Assembly (NCBI GenBank): GCA_036419695.1 | Contig: CP143946.1 | Coordinates: 786,501 to 850,500, forward strand | Origin: [Clostridium] symbiosum | Lineage (GTDB): Bacteria > Bacillota > Clostridia > Lachnospirales > Lachnospiraceae | Reading direction: 5' to 3' | Length of the DNA stretch: 64,000 nucleotides | Part shown: positions 1 to 8,283 of the stretch, piece after piece | How positions within the stretch are numbered: position 1 is the first letter of the stretch | Layout: each line of letters starts with the position of its first letter | Translations under genes and position numbers: made by a program | The notes under the pieces: model-generated | Databases searched by the model: none | Told to the model about the DNA's origin: nothing | Seen by the model: the letters and a program-made list of their open reading frames with translations, nothing else

Positions 1-66
1 TTCCGCGAGGCGTTTTTTGTGAGTGGAGCGCAGCGAAAGTCACAGAAAACCCGAGGGTTGCGGCGC

Positions 67-133
67 GAAACGGCGTTTTTTGCCGTTTCTGTGCATCGCG
101 CAGCGTGTTACTGGGCACGGAGTGAACAGTAAC
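67..133. repeat. Two-hairpin short repeat, copy 1
   Basis: This short interspersed repeat has two more copies in the window, at 21696-21747 (inverted) and 59724-59799. Hairpin 1 pairs GAAACGGC (67-74) with GCCGTTTC (82-89) over a T-rich loop. Hairpin 2 pairs GTTACTG (107-113) with CAGTAAC (127-133), and its last base is also the last base of the etfA stop codon on the minus strand. By eye, about 49 of 52 bases match copy 2. It sits directly after etfA and could act as a transcript 3' end or as a REP-like element. No T-run typical of a terminator follows. Confidence 0.6.
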
Positions 134-1149
134 TACTCCGTCAGGGCATCGATGAGCTTTGGCAGCAGGACTTCCACGCTGCCGACGACTCCCAGATCAG
201 AGATATCGAAAATCGGCGCGGCCGGATTCTTATTGATGGAAATAATCAGCCGGGAAGCCTCCATCCCCGTCACGTGCTGGAATGCTCCCGAGATTCCGCA
301 GGCCAGATAGAGTTCGGGGCGCACGGTTTTTCCTGTCTGTCCCACCTGAGGGGAGGCGTCGATCCAGCCGGACTCCACACATGCCCTGGAACAGGCGATC
401 TGGCCGTCCAGGAGGGAAGCCAGTGTCCGGAGCGTTTTAAATCCTTCAGGACCGCCGATGCCGCGCCCTCCTGCGACAAGTACCCTGGCCCGGGTGATGT
501 CGGATTCCTGTTCCCTGCCTTTGACCGTGGAAATGACGGAGACGCCGTCTTCCATATTGCTGGAATCCACGGGAAAGGAACGGATAACGGCCGGGTTCAC
601 AGCAGGAGAGGGTAAATCTGCCGGAAGTGCATCAGCCTCCATCCTCATTTTTGCAAGCACGCCCGGCCTGACCGTGGCCATCTGCGGCCGTTTTTCCCTG
701 CAGACAAAGGTATCAATGGAAATGCCGTCCGTATTGGGGCGCGTCATGAGCAGCAGGCCGTTTTCCGGTGAGAGGGAGAGGGCGGTGCAGTCGGTGACAA
801 GGCCGGTATTCAGCCTGGCTGCGGCGCCGGAGGCGATTTCTATCCCGATCATAGTGGAGCCGAAGAGGACAATTTCCGGTTCTGCCTTTTTAATGGCCAG
901 GCTCACAGCCCCCGCATAGGGTTTCGCCCTGTACTCTTCAAGAAAGGGAGCGTCAATCACCCACACCTCGTCACTGCCTTCCTCCGCCAGTTTCTCTGCG
1001 CTTTCTTTAAGCCGAAAACCGGCAATAACGGCGATCACCCTGCCGCCAGTCTGTTTTGCCAGTTCTCTGGCTCCGCAGATCAGCTCCAGACTGATTTTCT
1101 GTAAAATTCCGTCTCTCTGCTCCGCGATTATGACAATATCATGGTTCAT
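133..1149 (-). CDS. etfA: Electron transfer flavoprotein alpha subunit (second copy)
   Basis: FAD-binding alpha subunit of an electron transfer flavoprotein, carrying electrons to or from an acyl-CoA dehydrogenase. The 338 residues have the family layout. The C-terminal FAD domain shows GGRGIGGPEGF, CSRACVESGW, QVGQTGKTVRP and then ISGAFQH, all matched by similar motifs in the second EtfA of this window (13858-14910). It lies 16 nt after etfB on the same strand, in the order marR-etfB-etfA. The linked acyl-CoA dehydrogenase at 2548-3687 is the probable partner. The two EtfA proteins differ clearly in sequence, so this is a separate paralogue and not a recent duplicate. Confidence 0.93.
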   Translation of the reverse strand: MNHDIVIIAEQRDGILQKISLELICGARELAKQTGGRVIAVIAGFRLKESAEKLAEEGSDEVWVIDAPFLEEYRAKPYAGAVSLAIKKAEPEIVLFGSTMIGIEIASGAAARLNTGLVTDCTALSLSPENGLLLMTRPNTDGISIDTFVCREKRPQMATVRPGVLAKMRMEADALPADLPSPAVNPAVIRSFPVDSSNMEDGVSVISTVKGREQESDITRARVLVAGGRGIGGPEGFKTLRTLASLLDGQIACSRACVESGWIDASPQVGQTGKTVRPELYLACGISGAFQHVTGMEASRLIISINKNPAAPIFDISDLGVVGSVEVLLPKLIDALTE

Positions 1150-1165
1150 TTCGTATCCCTTTCTA

Positions 1166-1882
1166 CTAGATTATATTGTTTTTGTGCATGATGTCCATAA
1201 TGGCGGTTACGGCCTCCTCCGTGGGAACGGTGAGGATGGTTCCATGATGCCTCTCTTTTTTCTTATCTGAATGGAGAAGTGTGAGACAGGAGGAATCGCC
1301 GGAGCGGAACGCCTTGTCTGCCGGGATCACCGGAATCTCCATCGAGTAGGCCCTGGTAATGCCGTCGGCCGTCATATAGATACGCTTTCCGGGCTGCAAA
1401 AGGGCGCTTATCAGACAGGGGGAAGGAAGGTTCACCATCTGGTACCTGTCTTCAAACAGGCGTTTTACGGTAAAACCATCCTTTTCGGAATAGGCGGCTT
1501 CGTCCGCATACCCGGCCTGGGGGAGATCCAAAAATGAAGCCAGCAGGAAACCGGTTTGGATTGTGTCGCCATCCACGTTATAGCAGCTCGTGAAAATGGC
1601 GTCGAATTCCATGGAGCGGAGATTATCGCAGAGCAGCCGGGCATACAGTAACGGTTCGGGAGTGGAAGGAAGGCCGGGAGGGAGAAGGAGCAGAAGAGCG
1701 CCGTCACATCCCATTGCGACGGCCTCCCTGAGAAGGGAAAGTCCTGGCTCCGTTCCCAGGCAGACGGCGGTGACCGTGCCGCCGGCCTGTTTTTTTAAAC
1801 GCAGGGCGGCCTCCACTGCGGCGTAATCCTGTTTTGCCTCTGTGTCAGGGGCAGTTTGGCGAATGATGGCAATCGTATTCAT
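1166..1882 (-). CDS. etfB: Electron transfer flavoprotein beta subunit (second copy)
   Basis: Beta subunit, holding the AMP or second-FAD site, paired with the downstream EtfA. At 238 residues it is shorter than the 263-residue EtfB at 13039-13830. Recognisable family stretches are the N-terminal IAIIRQTAPDTEAKQ, the DxxxTSCYNVDGDTIQTGF region (usually TGRQAIDGDTAQVGP), and the DRYQMVNLPSPCLISAL strand. The changed DGDT surroundings suggest divergence from the housekeeping copy. A GGAGGA ribosome site precedes the ATG. The gene follows marR after an 84-nt gap containing a strong hairpin, so it may be reached by read-through from the marR promoter. Confidence 0.9.
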   Translation of the reverse strand: MNTIAIIRQTAPDTEAKQDYAAVEAALRLKKQAGGTVTAVCLGTEPGLSLLREAVAMGCDGALLLLLPPGLPSTPEPLLYARLLCDNLRSMEFDAIFTSCYNVDGDTIQTGFLLASFLDLPQAGYADEAAYSEKDGFTVKRLFEDRYQMVNLPSPCLISALLQPGKRIYMTADGITRAYSMEIPVIPADKAFRSGDSSCLTLLHSDKKKERHHGTILTVPTEEAVTAIMDIMHKNNII

Positions 1883-1944
1883 AAAAAATCCTCCGGGGAA
1901 ACAACGGAAAGCGCATATCGCGGATTTTTCGCTGTTAATTTAAG

Positions 1945-1980
1945 AAAAAGCATTGTGTCATGAAGACTACAATGCTTTTT
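1945..1980. terminator. 12-bp hairpin overlapping the marR stop codon
   Basis: AAAAAGCATTGT (1945-1956) pairs perfectly with ACAATGCTTTTT (1969-1980) across a 12-nt loop. A/T tracts on both sides make it a terminator on either strand. On the minus strand the hairpin starts inside the last codons of marR (ends 1967) and precedes etfB. It could end marR transcripts or damp read-through into etfBA. Confidence 0.75.
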
Positions 1981-2389
1981 CCGCAATCTGCCGCAGCGAT
2001 TTTCTAATAAAATCTGTTTCCTTCGGACTGAAATCCTTTAAGACTTCCTCGTTCACCTCATCGATAATCTTGAGGACCGGCTCCTTCAGGGCCTCGCCCT
2101 TGGGAGTGATCATGACGAGAATCTCACGCCGGTTATCCGGGTTGATGACACGGTCAATTAAATCCTTCTTCTGCATTCTGTCCAGGATTCCTGACACAGT
2201 GGAGGTCTCCAGGCAGAGCATTTCTGCGATCTGACGCGGAAGGCAGGTGCCGCCGCCGATCCACAGGCAGTTTAATATGCCGTACTGGGAAGGGGTGATG
2301 TCATAAGGCGCCAGCCGCTGGCTCAGATACTGGAAAACCGTATGCTGCGCAGTGGTGAGCAGAAAATTAATACATTCTTTGAGTTCCAT
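1967..2389 (-). CDS. MarR family transcriptional regulator
   Basis: 140-residue winged-helix regulator of the MarR type. The DNA-binding core is visible around TPSQYGILNCLW, IAEMLCLETSTVSGILDRMQKK (recognition helix, about residues 59-80) and the wing DRVINPDNRREILVMITPKGE. It lies between the acyl-CoA dehydrogenase and the etfBA pair on the same strand. A perfect TTTGCATGCAAA palindrome sits in the spacer of its own promoter, and related TAGCATGCTA palindromes lie in the acd and crt leaders. I infer that it represses itself and these genes, with an acyl-CoA or the free acid as a possible ligand. The ligand is not shown by the sequence. Confidence 0.9.
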   Translation of the reverse strand: MELKECINFLLTTAQHTVFQYLSQRLAPYDITPSQYGILNCLWIGGGTCLPRQIAEMLCLETSTVSGILDRMQKKDLIDRVINPDNRREILVMITPKGEALKEPVLKIIDEVNEEVLKDFSPKETDFIRKSLRQIAEKAL

Positions 2390-2442
2390 AATTGTTTGTT
2401 CATCGCCTTTCTGTACAAATATTTTCTGTTCGAACTGTTTCT

Positions 2443-2471
2443 ATTATAAGAAAATTTGCATGCAAAGTCAA
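2443..2471 (-). promoter_or_regulatory. marR promoter with GCATGC operator in the spacer
   Basis: On the minus strand TTGACT (2466-2471), a 17-bp spacer and TATAAT (2443-2448) form a near-consensus sigma-A promoter. The spacer contains the 12-bp palindrome TTTGCATGCAAA (2455-2466), so a bound protein would block RNA polymerase. This suits autorepression by MarR. Confidence 0.8.
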
Positions 2472-2547
2472 ACAGATCCGGACTCATTACGGCACAGCCG
2501 TGAAACAGCCATGCCGTGAGCAGTAACAGAAGACGTATGAGAGACTT

Positions 2548-3687
2548 TTATCTGAATAAACTTCCGCTGATTACAAGTTTCTGGATTTCATTTGTTCCCT
2601 CGTAAATCTGAGTGATCTTGGAATCCCTCATCATACGCTCTACGTGGTATTCTTTCATGAAGCCGTTGCCGCCCAGCATCTGAACTGCCTCTGTTGTAAC
2701 GTGCATTGCGGCGTTGGTGCAGACAAGTTTTGCCTTGGCAGCTGGGATAGAATAGGATCTTCCTTCCGATTTGTCGAGAGCGGCTTTGTAGAGCATGTAT
2801 TTAGCCTGCTCGATTTCACATTCCAGTTCGGCCATCTTGAAAGCAAGGTACTGGTTTCTGTAAAGTGGTTTTCCAAACTGTTCTCTTGTCATGAGATATT
2901 TTCTTGCGATTTCAAACGCGCCTTCGGCGAGTCCGAGGCCCTGTGCGGCAACGCCGATACGGCCGCCGTCCAGTGTCTTCATGGCAATCTTGAAGCCCTG
3001 TTTCTCTTCGCCCAGGAGAGCAGTCTCAGGAATCTCACAGTTTTCGAAAACGAGTTCGGAAACCTGTGCGGAGCGGATACCCATCTTGTTCTCAATTTTT
3101 CCGATCGAGAATCCGGGTGTGCCTTTCTTTACATGGAAGCAGGAGAGGCCTTTGCTGCCAAGCTCCGGATGGGTCAGTGCATATACTGCAAAGTGGTCGG
3201 AGAGAGGTCCGTTGGTATTGAAGCACTTCAGGCCGTTTAATACGTATTTATCGCCCTTCTTTTCTGCAATTGTAACACAGCCGCCCGCGTCGGAGCCTGC
3301 GTTCGGCTCGGTCAGTCCGAAGGAACCAAATGTCTTACCTGAAAGAACTTCCGGGAGGAATTCTCTCTTCTGCTCCTCGGAACCGCCGTTTGCAATACTG
3401 CCGCCGTAAAGGGAAGTGGATACGGAGTAGGAGATGCCGACGGATGCGTCAACCTTGGAAATTTCTTCTACTGCAATGGCGTAGTCCAGATAATCTCTTC
3501 CTGAGCCGCCGTATTCCTTCGCATAAGGAAGTCCGATCAGGCCCATCTCGCCCATCTTCTTATAGAGCTCTACCGGATACTCACTTTTCTCATCACGTTC
3601 AATGACACCCGGCGCCAGTTCTTTCTCTGCAAATTCTCTTACTGCCTGCTGTAATGCTAATCGGTCTTCTGTTAACTGGAAATTCAT
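2548..3687 (-). CDS. Acyl-CoA dehydrogenase (short-chain type)
   Basis: FAD-dependent dehydrogenase that forms or reduces a 2,3-enoyl-CoA using Etf. The 379 residues have the usual length, with FGLTEPNAGSDAGG (FAD/substrate loop), the EQFGKPLYRNQ region and the C-terminal QIYEGTNEIQ in which Glu363 is the expected catalytic base. It is homologous to, but clearly different from, the Bcd at 11814-12968. It has its own promoter and a palindromic operator and lies upstream of marR-etfBA. The neighbouring permease, CoA-transferase and crotonase suggest a substrate other than housekeeping crotonyl-CoA, or the same chemistry fed from outside. Chain length cannot be fixed from sequence alone. Confidence 0.92.
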   Translation of the reverse strand: MNFQLTEDRLALQQAVREFAEKELAPGVIERDEKSEYPVELYKKMGEMGLIGLPYAKEYGGSGRDYLDYAIAVEEISKVDASVGISYSVSTSLYGGSIANGGSEEQKREFLPEVLSGKTFGSFGLTEPNAGSDAGGCVTIAEKKGDKYVLNGLKCFNTNGPLSDHFAVYALTHPELGSKGLSCFHVKKGTPGFSIGKIENKMGIRSAQVSELVFENCEIPETALLGEEKQGFKIAMKTLDGGRIGVAAQGLGLAEGAFEIARKYLMTREQFGKPLYRNQYLAFKMAELECEIEQAKYMLYKAALDKSEGRSYSIPAAKAKLVCTNAAMHVTTEAVQMLGGNGFMKEYHVERMMRDSKITQIYEGTNEIQKLVISGSLFR

Positions 3688-3797
3688 AGTGTTACCTCCT
3701 TAGGATAAATGATTGGTTTGTTTTCGGGCGGCCGCGACGGGACCGCCGTGTGTTTTGATTAATATTTTACATGCGAGAAATTTAATTTACAAATATC

Positions 3798-3807
3798 TAG
3801 CATGCTA
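3798..3807. promoter_or_regulatory. TAGCATGCTA palindrome in the acd leader
   Basis: Perfect 10-bp palindrome about 11-20 bp downstream of the predicted acd start of transcription, preceded by an imperfect half-site ATGCAAGCTA. The same decamer occurs at 7922-7931 and 8318-8327. It is a likely operator for the neighbouring MarR protein. Confidence 0.6.
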
Positions 3808-3824
3808 ATTAATAGCTTGCATAA

Positions 3825-3853
3825 ATAATACTTCTTTTTTCTCTGTTGGTCAA
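3825..3853 (-). promoter_or_regulatory. acd promoter
   Basis: On the minus strand TTGACC (3848-3853), a 17-bp spacer and TATTAT (3825-3830). The predicted transcript has a leader of about 130 nt before the acd ATG at 3687. A closely similar module stands at 8284-8395. Confidence 0.75.
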
Positions 3854-3925
3854 TATACAAAGTGTAAAATTATCGGACATTTTTTTGTGTAATTTTACAA
3901 CAACTGCAGAGTCCGGCCGGAACTG

Positions 3926-5233
3926 TCAAAGCCCGAGGGATGCCAGCACGATGAAGAAACCACAGGCGATAAACGGAATAATAATCTGGGTGACGGCAAT
4001 ATCCCAGTAAGCTTCCTTGTGCGTCATCTTGCAGATGCCAAGAAGCGTAATCTGCGCGCCCTGGTGGGGCAGGGTGTCGAGAGTTCCGGCAGCGATGGCG
4101 GCAATGCGGTGGACATACTGGAAGTTGATGCCCATTTCCATATAAGTGCTTTTTAATGCGTTGAAGGCGACGCCCATTCCGCCGGAAGCGGAACCGCAGG
4201 CTCCGGCGCAGACCGCCACGGTGATCATAACGAATACGAGGGGCGGCATATGCAGACTTTTAAGCGTCAGTACAAGATCGGAAAACCCCTGCGTATTCTG
4301 CACAACGCCTCCGAATCCGACGACGATAGCCGTGTTCAGGATTGCGACTCCCGAGTCGGCGGCTCCCTTGTTAAACACTTCGATCCAGCGGTTCAGGCCG
4401 CCTACCCTCCGGAACATCAGAAGGACGGAAGCGCCGATGCCGGCCAGTACCGCGGTTTCCACCGGGAAATTAAGAAGGTTAAATACGGTCAGGATAATGA
4501 GAATCGGCAGGAAGGCAATGATCCAATGAGGCAGATCCCTGCTTTCCTCGGTACTCAGTTCCTCGTCCGTGAGCTGGTATTTGAGAGAGGCATCGTTAAA
4601 TACCAGGCCTTTTTTTGTGAATTTCCTGGCCCTGTATTCCAGCCAGGCAAAAATCAGGGCGAACATGGCGACTGTGGTGATGAGCGACGGCACAAAAGCA
4701 GCCGTGGCCGGAGTTCCCAGGTTGGTCATGGCAATGTAGTTCTGGATGGAAGGAGAACCGGGACCACTCATGGACCAGGTCCAGCAGCCCGCCGATATGG
4801 CGGCCGGCAGCAGCCTCCTCGTCAGATTGGCTTCCTTAAATAACTGGATGGCAATCGGATAGATGACAAAGAACACAACAAAGCCGCTGACGCCGCCAAA
4901 TGTCAGTATTCCGGTGATGCACATGATTATCGGAGCGGCATATTTTCCTTTGCTGACCTTGACGATGGCTCTTGCAATGGATTCTGCGGCTCCCGTAAAC
5001 TGATAGACGGAGCCGAACAGAGCGCCCACAAAAAAGATAAGGAAATACTTGATAATGTAATCTCCGGCAGCCGGCATGAACTGGTTCTGCAGGCTGTCGA
5101 GAATCGGAAGGCCCGAGCAGACCGCGACAAAGATGGTGATAATCGGAGCCAGAACCAGGGCGCTGACCTGTTTAAACGCCAGCAGCCCAAATAATACGAT
5201 AGCAATAAATAAAATCCATATCTGAAAATTCAT
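3926..5233 (-). CDS. GntP-family permease
   Basis: Integral membrane carrier of the gluconate/GntP superfamily, whose members take up gluconate, D-serine or 3-hydroxybutyrate with protons. About 12 hydrophobic segments are visible. GGVSGFVVFFVIYPIA, SGPGSPSIQN and the later GACGSASGGMGVAF resemble the conserved glycine/serine-rich family motifs. ATG at 5233 follows AGGGGGGC at a good distance. An in-frame TTG 21 nt upstream lies before that ribosome site and was not used. It begins 30 nt after the CoA-transferase on the same transcript. The context favours a small monocarboxylate or hydroxy acid as the substrate. Confidence 0.88.
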   Translation of the reverse strand: MNFQIWILFIAIVLFGLLAFKQVSALVLAPIITIFVAVCSGLPILDSLQNQFMPAAGDYIIKYFLIFFVGALFGSVYQFTGAAESIARAIVKVSKGKYAAPIIMCITGILTFGGVSGFVVFFVIYPIAIQLFKEANLTRRLLPAAISAGCWTWSMSGPGSPSIQNYIAMTNLGTPATAAFVPSLITTVAMFALIFAWLEYRARKFTKKGLVFNDASLKYQLTDEELSTEESRDLPHWIIAFLPILIILTVFNLLNFPVETAVLAGIGASVLLMFRRVGGLNRWIEVFNKGAADSGVAILNTAIVVGFGGVVQNTQGFSDLVLTLKSLHMPPLVFVMITVAVCAGACGSASGGMGVAFNALKSTYMEMGINFQYVHRIAAIAAGTLDTLPHQGAQITLLGICKMTHKEAYWDIAVTQIIIPFIACGFFIVLASLGL

Positions 5234-5263
5234 AGATTTATGCCCCCCTGACAATAAGTTTTG

Positions 5264-6820
5264 CTATTTGGCCAGTCCCATCAGCTCATTTCTGAAAATC
5301 CGGCCGTCCATTAATTTTGGCTGTCCATCCATCCTGGGAGTGAATCCCATCTGATCGATAATCTGAGTCTGTATATCAATTCCGGGAGCTACTTCGAGAA
5401 GATAGACCCCGTCTTTTCTTAGCTCGAAGACGGCCCGCTCGGTAATGTAGAGCACCGGCTGCCCCGTCTTATTGGCATAATCGCCGCTGAAGGTAATCTG
5501 CTCTACCTGCTCGATGAATTTCTGTTCCCTGCCTTCAGAAAGAATCTGAAGTTCCCCGTTTTCAAAGGCAACTTTAAGTCCGCCGGCGGTAAACGTACCG
5601 CAGAAGAATACTCGTTTTGCATTCTGGGTGATGTTGATAAAGCCTCCGCAGCCAGCTATTCTCGGACCGAACTTGCTGACATTGATATTGCCGCACCGAT
5701 CGGCCTGGGCCAGACCAAGGAACGCATAGTCTACGCCGCCTCCGTCATAGAAGTCGAACTGGTACGGCTGATCCAGAATTGCCTCGGGATTGACGGAACC
5801 GCCGAATTTCGGACCTCCCTGGGGAACTCCGCCGACAGGGCCGGCCTCCACGGTCAGAGTCATATAGTCACCGATTCCCTCCTCGTTCGCAACCATGGAA
5901 ATATATTCGGGAACCCCGATGCCCAGATTTACGACGGAATCATTTTTAAGTTCCATGGCAGCCCTGCGGCCGATTACTTTCTTTGCGGACAGGGGAGGAT
6001 AGGACAGGCTGCTTAACGGCACGCTGAAATCGCCGGTCATGGCTCCGTCGTATTCACATCCGACGCACTGTTCGTGATCCTTCACATCCTCACATACGAC
6101 AACGGCATCCACATAGATTCCAGGGATCTTGACAAGCTTCGGGTCAAGACAGCCGTTCTTTACGACCTTTTCCACCTGCACAATCACTTTGCCTCCGCTG
6201 TTACGGACAGCCTGTGCAATGGATGTGGACTCAAGGGACGCCACCTCGTGCTCCATCGTTATGTTGCCGTTTTCGTCGGAATAAGTGCCGCGGATAAAGG
6301 CAATATCCAGAGGAAATGATTTATAAAGCAGCTTTTCCTCACCGAGGATCTCGACTACCTCCACCAAATCATCCGTTGTAATGGAGTTCAGCTTTCCGCC
6401 CTCAATCCTTGGATCGGCAAAGGTGTTCAGGCCCACGTGGGTGATGGTGCCGATACGGTGCGCCGCAATATCGCGGAACAGCTGTGAAAGAGTGCCCTGG
6501 GGAAGGTTGTAACCCTCGATTTTGTTTTCCAGGACCATCCGGCCAAGGTTCGGGACCATATTCCAGTGGCCGCCGATTACGCGTTTCACCATACCCTCAT
6601 GGGCAAAGTGGTCGGCGCCGCTGCCATCCCTGTTGCCCTGGGCGGCGGCGTAAAACAGGGTCAGATCCTTTGGAGCGCCTGTTTCCAGAAATCTCTGCTC
6701 CAGAGCCTTTGACAGAGCCTCCGGCATATCACTTGCCACAAATCCGCTGGTAGTCACAGTCATGCGGTCTGTGACCATTGCGGCTGCCTCGGCGGCTGTT
6801 ATAATAGATACCTTGCTCAT
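5264..6820 (-). CDS. Acetate/propionate-type CoA-transferase
   Basis: Family I CoA-transferase of the fused alpha-beta type (YdiF/Pct-like), moving CoA between acetyl- or other acyl-CoA and a free acid. The 518 residues match the fused length. The N-terminal half (about 1-240) holds the glycine-rich CoA-site region, and LTVEAGPVGGVPQGG carries Glu325, the expected nucleophile forming the glutamyl-CoA thioester. It is upstream of and probably co-transcribed with the GntP permease. Together these would import an acid and activate it without spending ATP directly. Acetate, propionate, butyrate, lactate and 3-hydroxybutyrate are all possible substrates. Confidence 0.92.
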   Translation of the reverse strand: MSKVSIITAAEAAAMVTDRMTVTTSGFVASDMPEALSKALEQRFLETGAPKDLTLFYAAAQGNRDGSGADHFAHEGMVKRVIGGHWNMVPNLGRMVLENKIEGYNLPQGTLSQLFRDIAAHRIGTITHVGLNTFADPRIEGGKLNSITTDDLVEVVEILGEEKLLYKSFPLDIAFIRGTYSDENGNITMEHEVASLESTSIAQAVRNSGGKVIVQVEKVVKNGCLDPKLVKIPGIYVDAVVVCEDVKDHEQCVGCEYDGAMTGDFSVPLSSLSYPPLSAKKVIGRRAAMELKNDSVVNLGIGVPEYISMVANEEGIGDYMTLTVEAGPVGGVPQGGPKFGGSVNPEAILDQPYQFDFYDGGGVDYAFLGLAQADRCGNINVSKFGPRIAGCGGFINITQNAKRVFFCGTFTAGGLKVAFENGELQILSEGREQKFIEQVEQITFSGDYANKTGQPVLYITERAVFELRKDGVYLLEVAPGIDIQTQIIDQMGFTPRMDGQPKLMDGRIFRNELMGLAK

Positions 6821-6909
6821 ATATTACCTCCTGTGGTTTGAGAATCATAAAACAGTGTTGTATGATAAAAGAAGATTTTTAAAATAAAAAACAGTTTTTA
6901 AAACTATAA

Positions 6910-6938
6910 ATGATAATAAATCAGATAATTTTGGGCAA
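6910..6938 (-). promoter_or_regulatory. Probable CoA-transferase/permease promoter
   Basis: On the minus strand TTGCCC (6933-6938), 17 bp and TATCAT (6910-6915). It overlaps the T-tract of the crt terminator just upstream. No GCATGC palindrome was noticed here, so this unit may not share the control of acd and crt. Confidence 0.45.
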
Positions 6939-6983
6939 AAAAATATAAAAAATACCGGAGCCGGGTTTTACACCAACTCCGGT
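6937..6983 (-). terminator. Terminator after crt (first copy)
   Basis: On the minus strand ACCGGAG (6977-6983) pairs with CTCCGGT (6954-6960), followed by a run rich in T (complement of 6937-6953). It separates the crotonase unit from the CoA-transferase unit. Confidence 0.75.
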
Positions 6984-7006
6984 CAAACTGTATTACCTAT
7001 GTAATT

Positions 7007-7798
7007 TTAAAAATCCGTCAGATCAGCTTTTCTCTTTTCCAGAAATGCCTGCATTCCCTCCGCTTTGTCATGGGTGGAGAAGGCCAGGCCAAAGAGATTG
7101 GCTTCCAGTTTCAGGCCGCTGTCCAAATCGGTGTCCATGCCCGTGTTGATGGCCTGTTTTGCGAGGGTAACTCCAAAGCTGGCCTTGGACATGATTTTCT
7201 TCGCCATTTCCTTACAATAGTTAAGAAGCTCTTCCTGAGGAACCACCTTATTGGCAAGTCCGATGCGGTAGGCCTCCTGGGCATCAATCTGGTCGGTTGT
7301 AAAAATCAGTTCCTTGGCGCGTCCCTTGCCAACCAGTCTTGGAAGGCGCTGTGTGCCTCCGAAGCCGGGAAGAATTCCGAGGTTAACTTCCGGCTGGGCA
7401 AATTTAGCGTTTTCCGCAGCAATCCTGATATCGCAGCACATGGAGATTTCACACCCGCCGCCGAGGGCGTAACCGTTGACGGCTGCAATGGTAACCTGTG
7501 GCATATTCTCAAATTTTTTAAAGGTATCGGCTGCCAGAAGCGCCATGGCGCGTCCTTCCTGGGGAGTGGCGCCTACCATTTCAGAAATGTCGGCGCCTGC
7601 GACAAACGCTTTCTGTCCGGCTCCCGTCAAAATTACCACCTTCACTTCTTTCGACTTCTCAATCTCGGCGGCAATGTCGCCCAACTCTGCCAGCGTTTCG
7701 CTGTTCAGTGCATTTAAAGACTTAGGACGGTTGATTGTGACAACTGCAATGCCATTTTCTACTTCTACCAATAAGTTGTTGTAAGTTTTTACTTCCAT
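7007..7798 (-). CDS. crt: Enoyl-CoA hydratase (crotonase), first copy
   Basis: Hydrates crotonyl-CoA or dehydrates 3-hydroxybutyryl-CoA. The 263-residue crotonase has the oxyanion-hole motif GQKAFVAGADI (about residues 61-71) and the catalytic glutamates Glu117 in GGGCEISMCCD and Glu137 in AQPEVNLGI, followed by PGFGGTQRLPRL. A second crotonase occurs in the butyrate operon (10100-10876). This copy belongs to the minus-strand accessory module and has its own promoter with a TAGCATGCTA site 20 bp upstream of the -35 box. It probably dehydrates an imported 3-hydroxyacyl-CoA ahead of the linked acyl-CoA dehydrogenase. Confidence 0.92.
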   Translation of the reverse strand: MEVKTYNNLLVEVENGIAVVTINRPKSLNALNSETLAELGDIAAEIEKSKEVKVVILTGAGQKAFVAGADISEMVGATPQEGRAMALLAADTFKKFENMPQVTIAAVNGYALGGGCEISMCCDIRIAAENAKFAQPEVNLGILPGFGGTQRLPRLVGKGRAKELIFTTDQIDAQEAYRIGLANKVVPQEELLNYCKEMAKKIMSKASFGVTLAKQAINTGMDTDLDSGLKLEANLFGLAFSTHDKAEGMQAFLEKRKADLTDF

Positions 7799-7873
7799 GA
7801 TCCGTTCCTCCCAGTTTGAATGATTTGGTTAATAAAATTTTTCTGAGCCATCGTCGCTGCTCTTATAATCAGG

Positions 7874-7902
7874 AGTATATCACAGTTATAAACGAATGTG
7901 AA
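7874..7902 (-). promoter_or_regulatory. crt promoter (minus strand)
   Basis: TTCACA (7897-7902), 17 bp and TATACT (7874-7879) on the minus strand, giving a leader of about 70 nt before the crt ATG. The promoter coincides with one copy of the 28-bp direct repeat, whose other copy at 8492-8519 keeps TTCACC and the spacer but has a poorer -10 (TATTAA). Confidence 0.65.
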
Positions 7903-7921
7903 TAGTTTGGGATAAAAAATA

Positions 7922-7931
7922 TAGCATGCTA
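7922..7931. promoter_or_regulatory. TAGCATGCTA palindrome upstream of crt
   Basis: Perfect 10-bp palindrome 20 bp upstream of the crt -35 box, identical to the sites at 3798-3807 and 8318-8327. It is a likely MarR operator. Confidence 0.6.
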
Positions 7932-8283
7932 ATAATTTGAAATAAATCAAAGAGCAAGCAAAAAATTGGCACAAATAGATAAAAATATTTTAGTTTTTTG
8001 GGGAAATTACCCTTGGAAATGGGGGATGAAATTTCTAAGAACCAATTTTTTCCGTCTAATTGAACAAAAATGGAGTCTGATTTTCTATAGAGAAGGGAGC
8101 CTCCGCATCAGAAGCGGAGCCGAAGACATTACATTCTTTTCACTTTTACTATCTTTCCAGCACTTGTTTTAAATACGCAGCAGTTATATTTTTGTAGTAC
8201 ATGTAATGACTAAACTTATACGGAATGTAACGTGTGGCCGGAGGAACGGCCCTTTTCGGCTCCCTGACGCAGCGGCTGTCTGA

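Noticed and set aside
7966..8172. 68-codon frame in the divergent gap
   Set aside because: No ribosome site, no recognisable motif, and it overlaps regulatory DNA.
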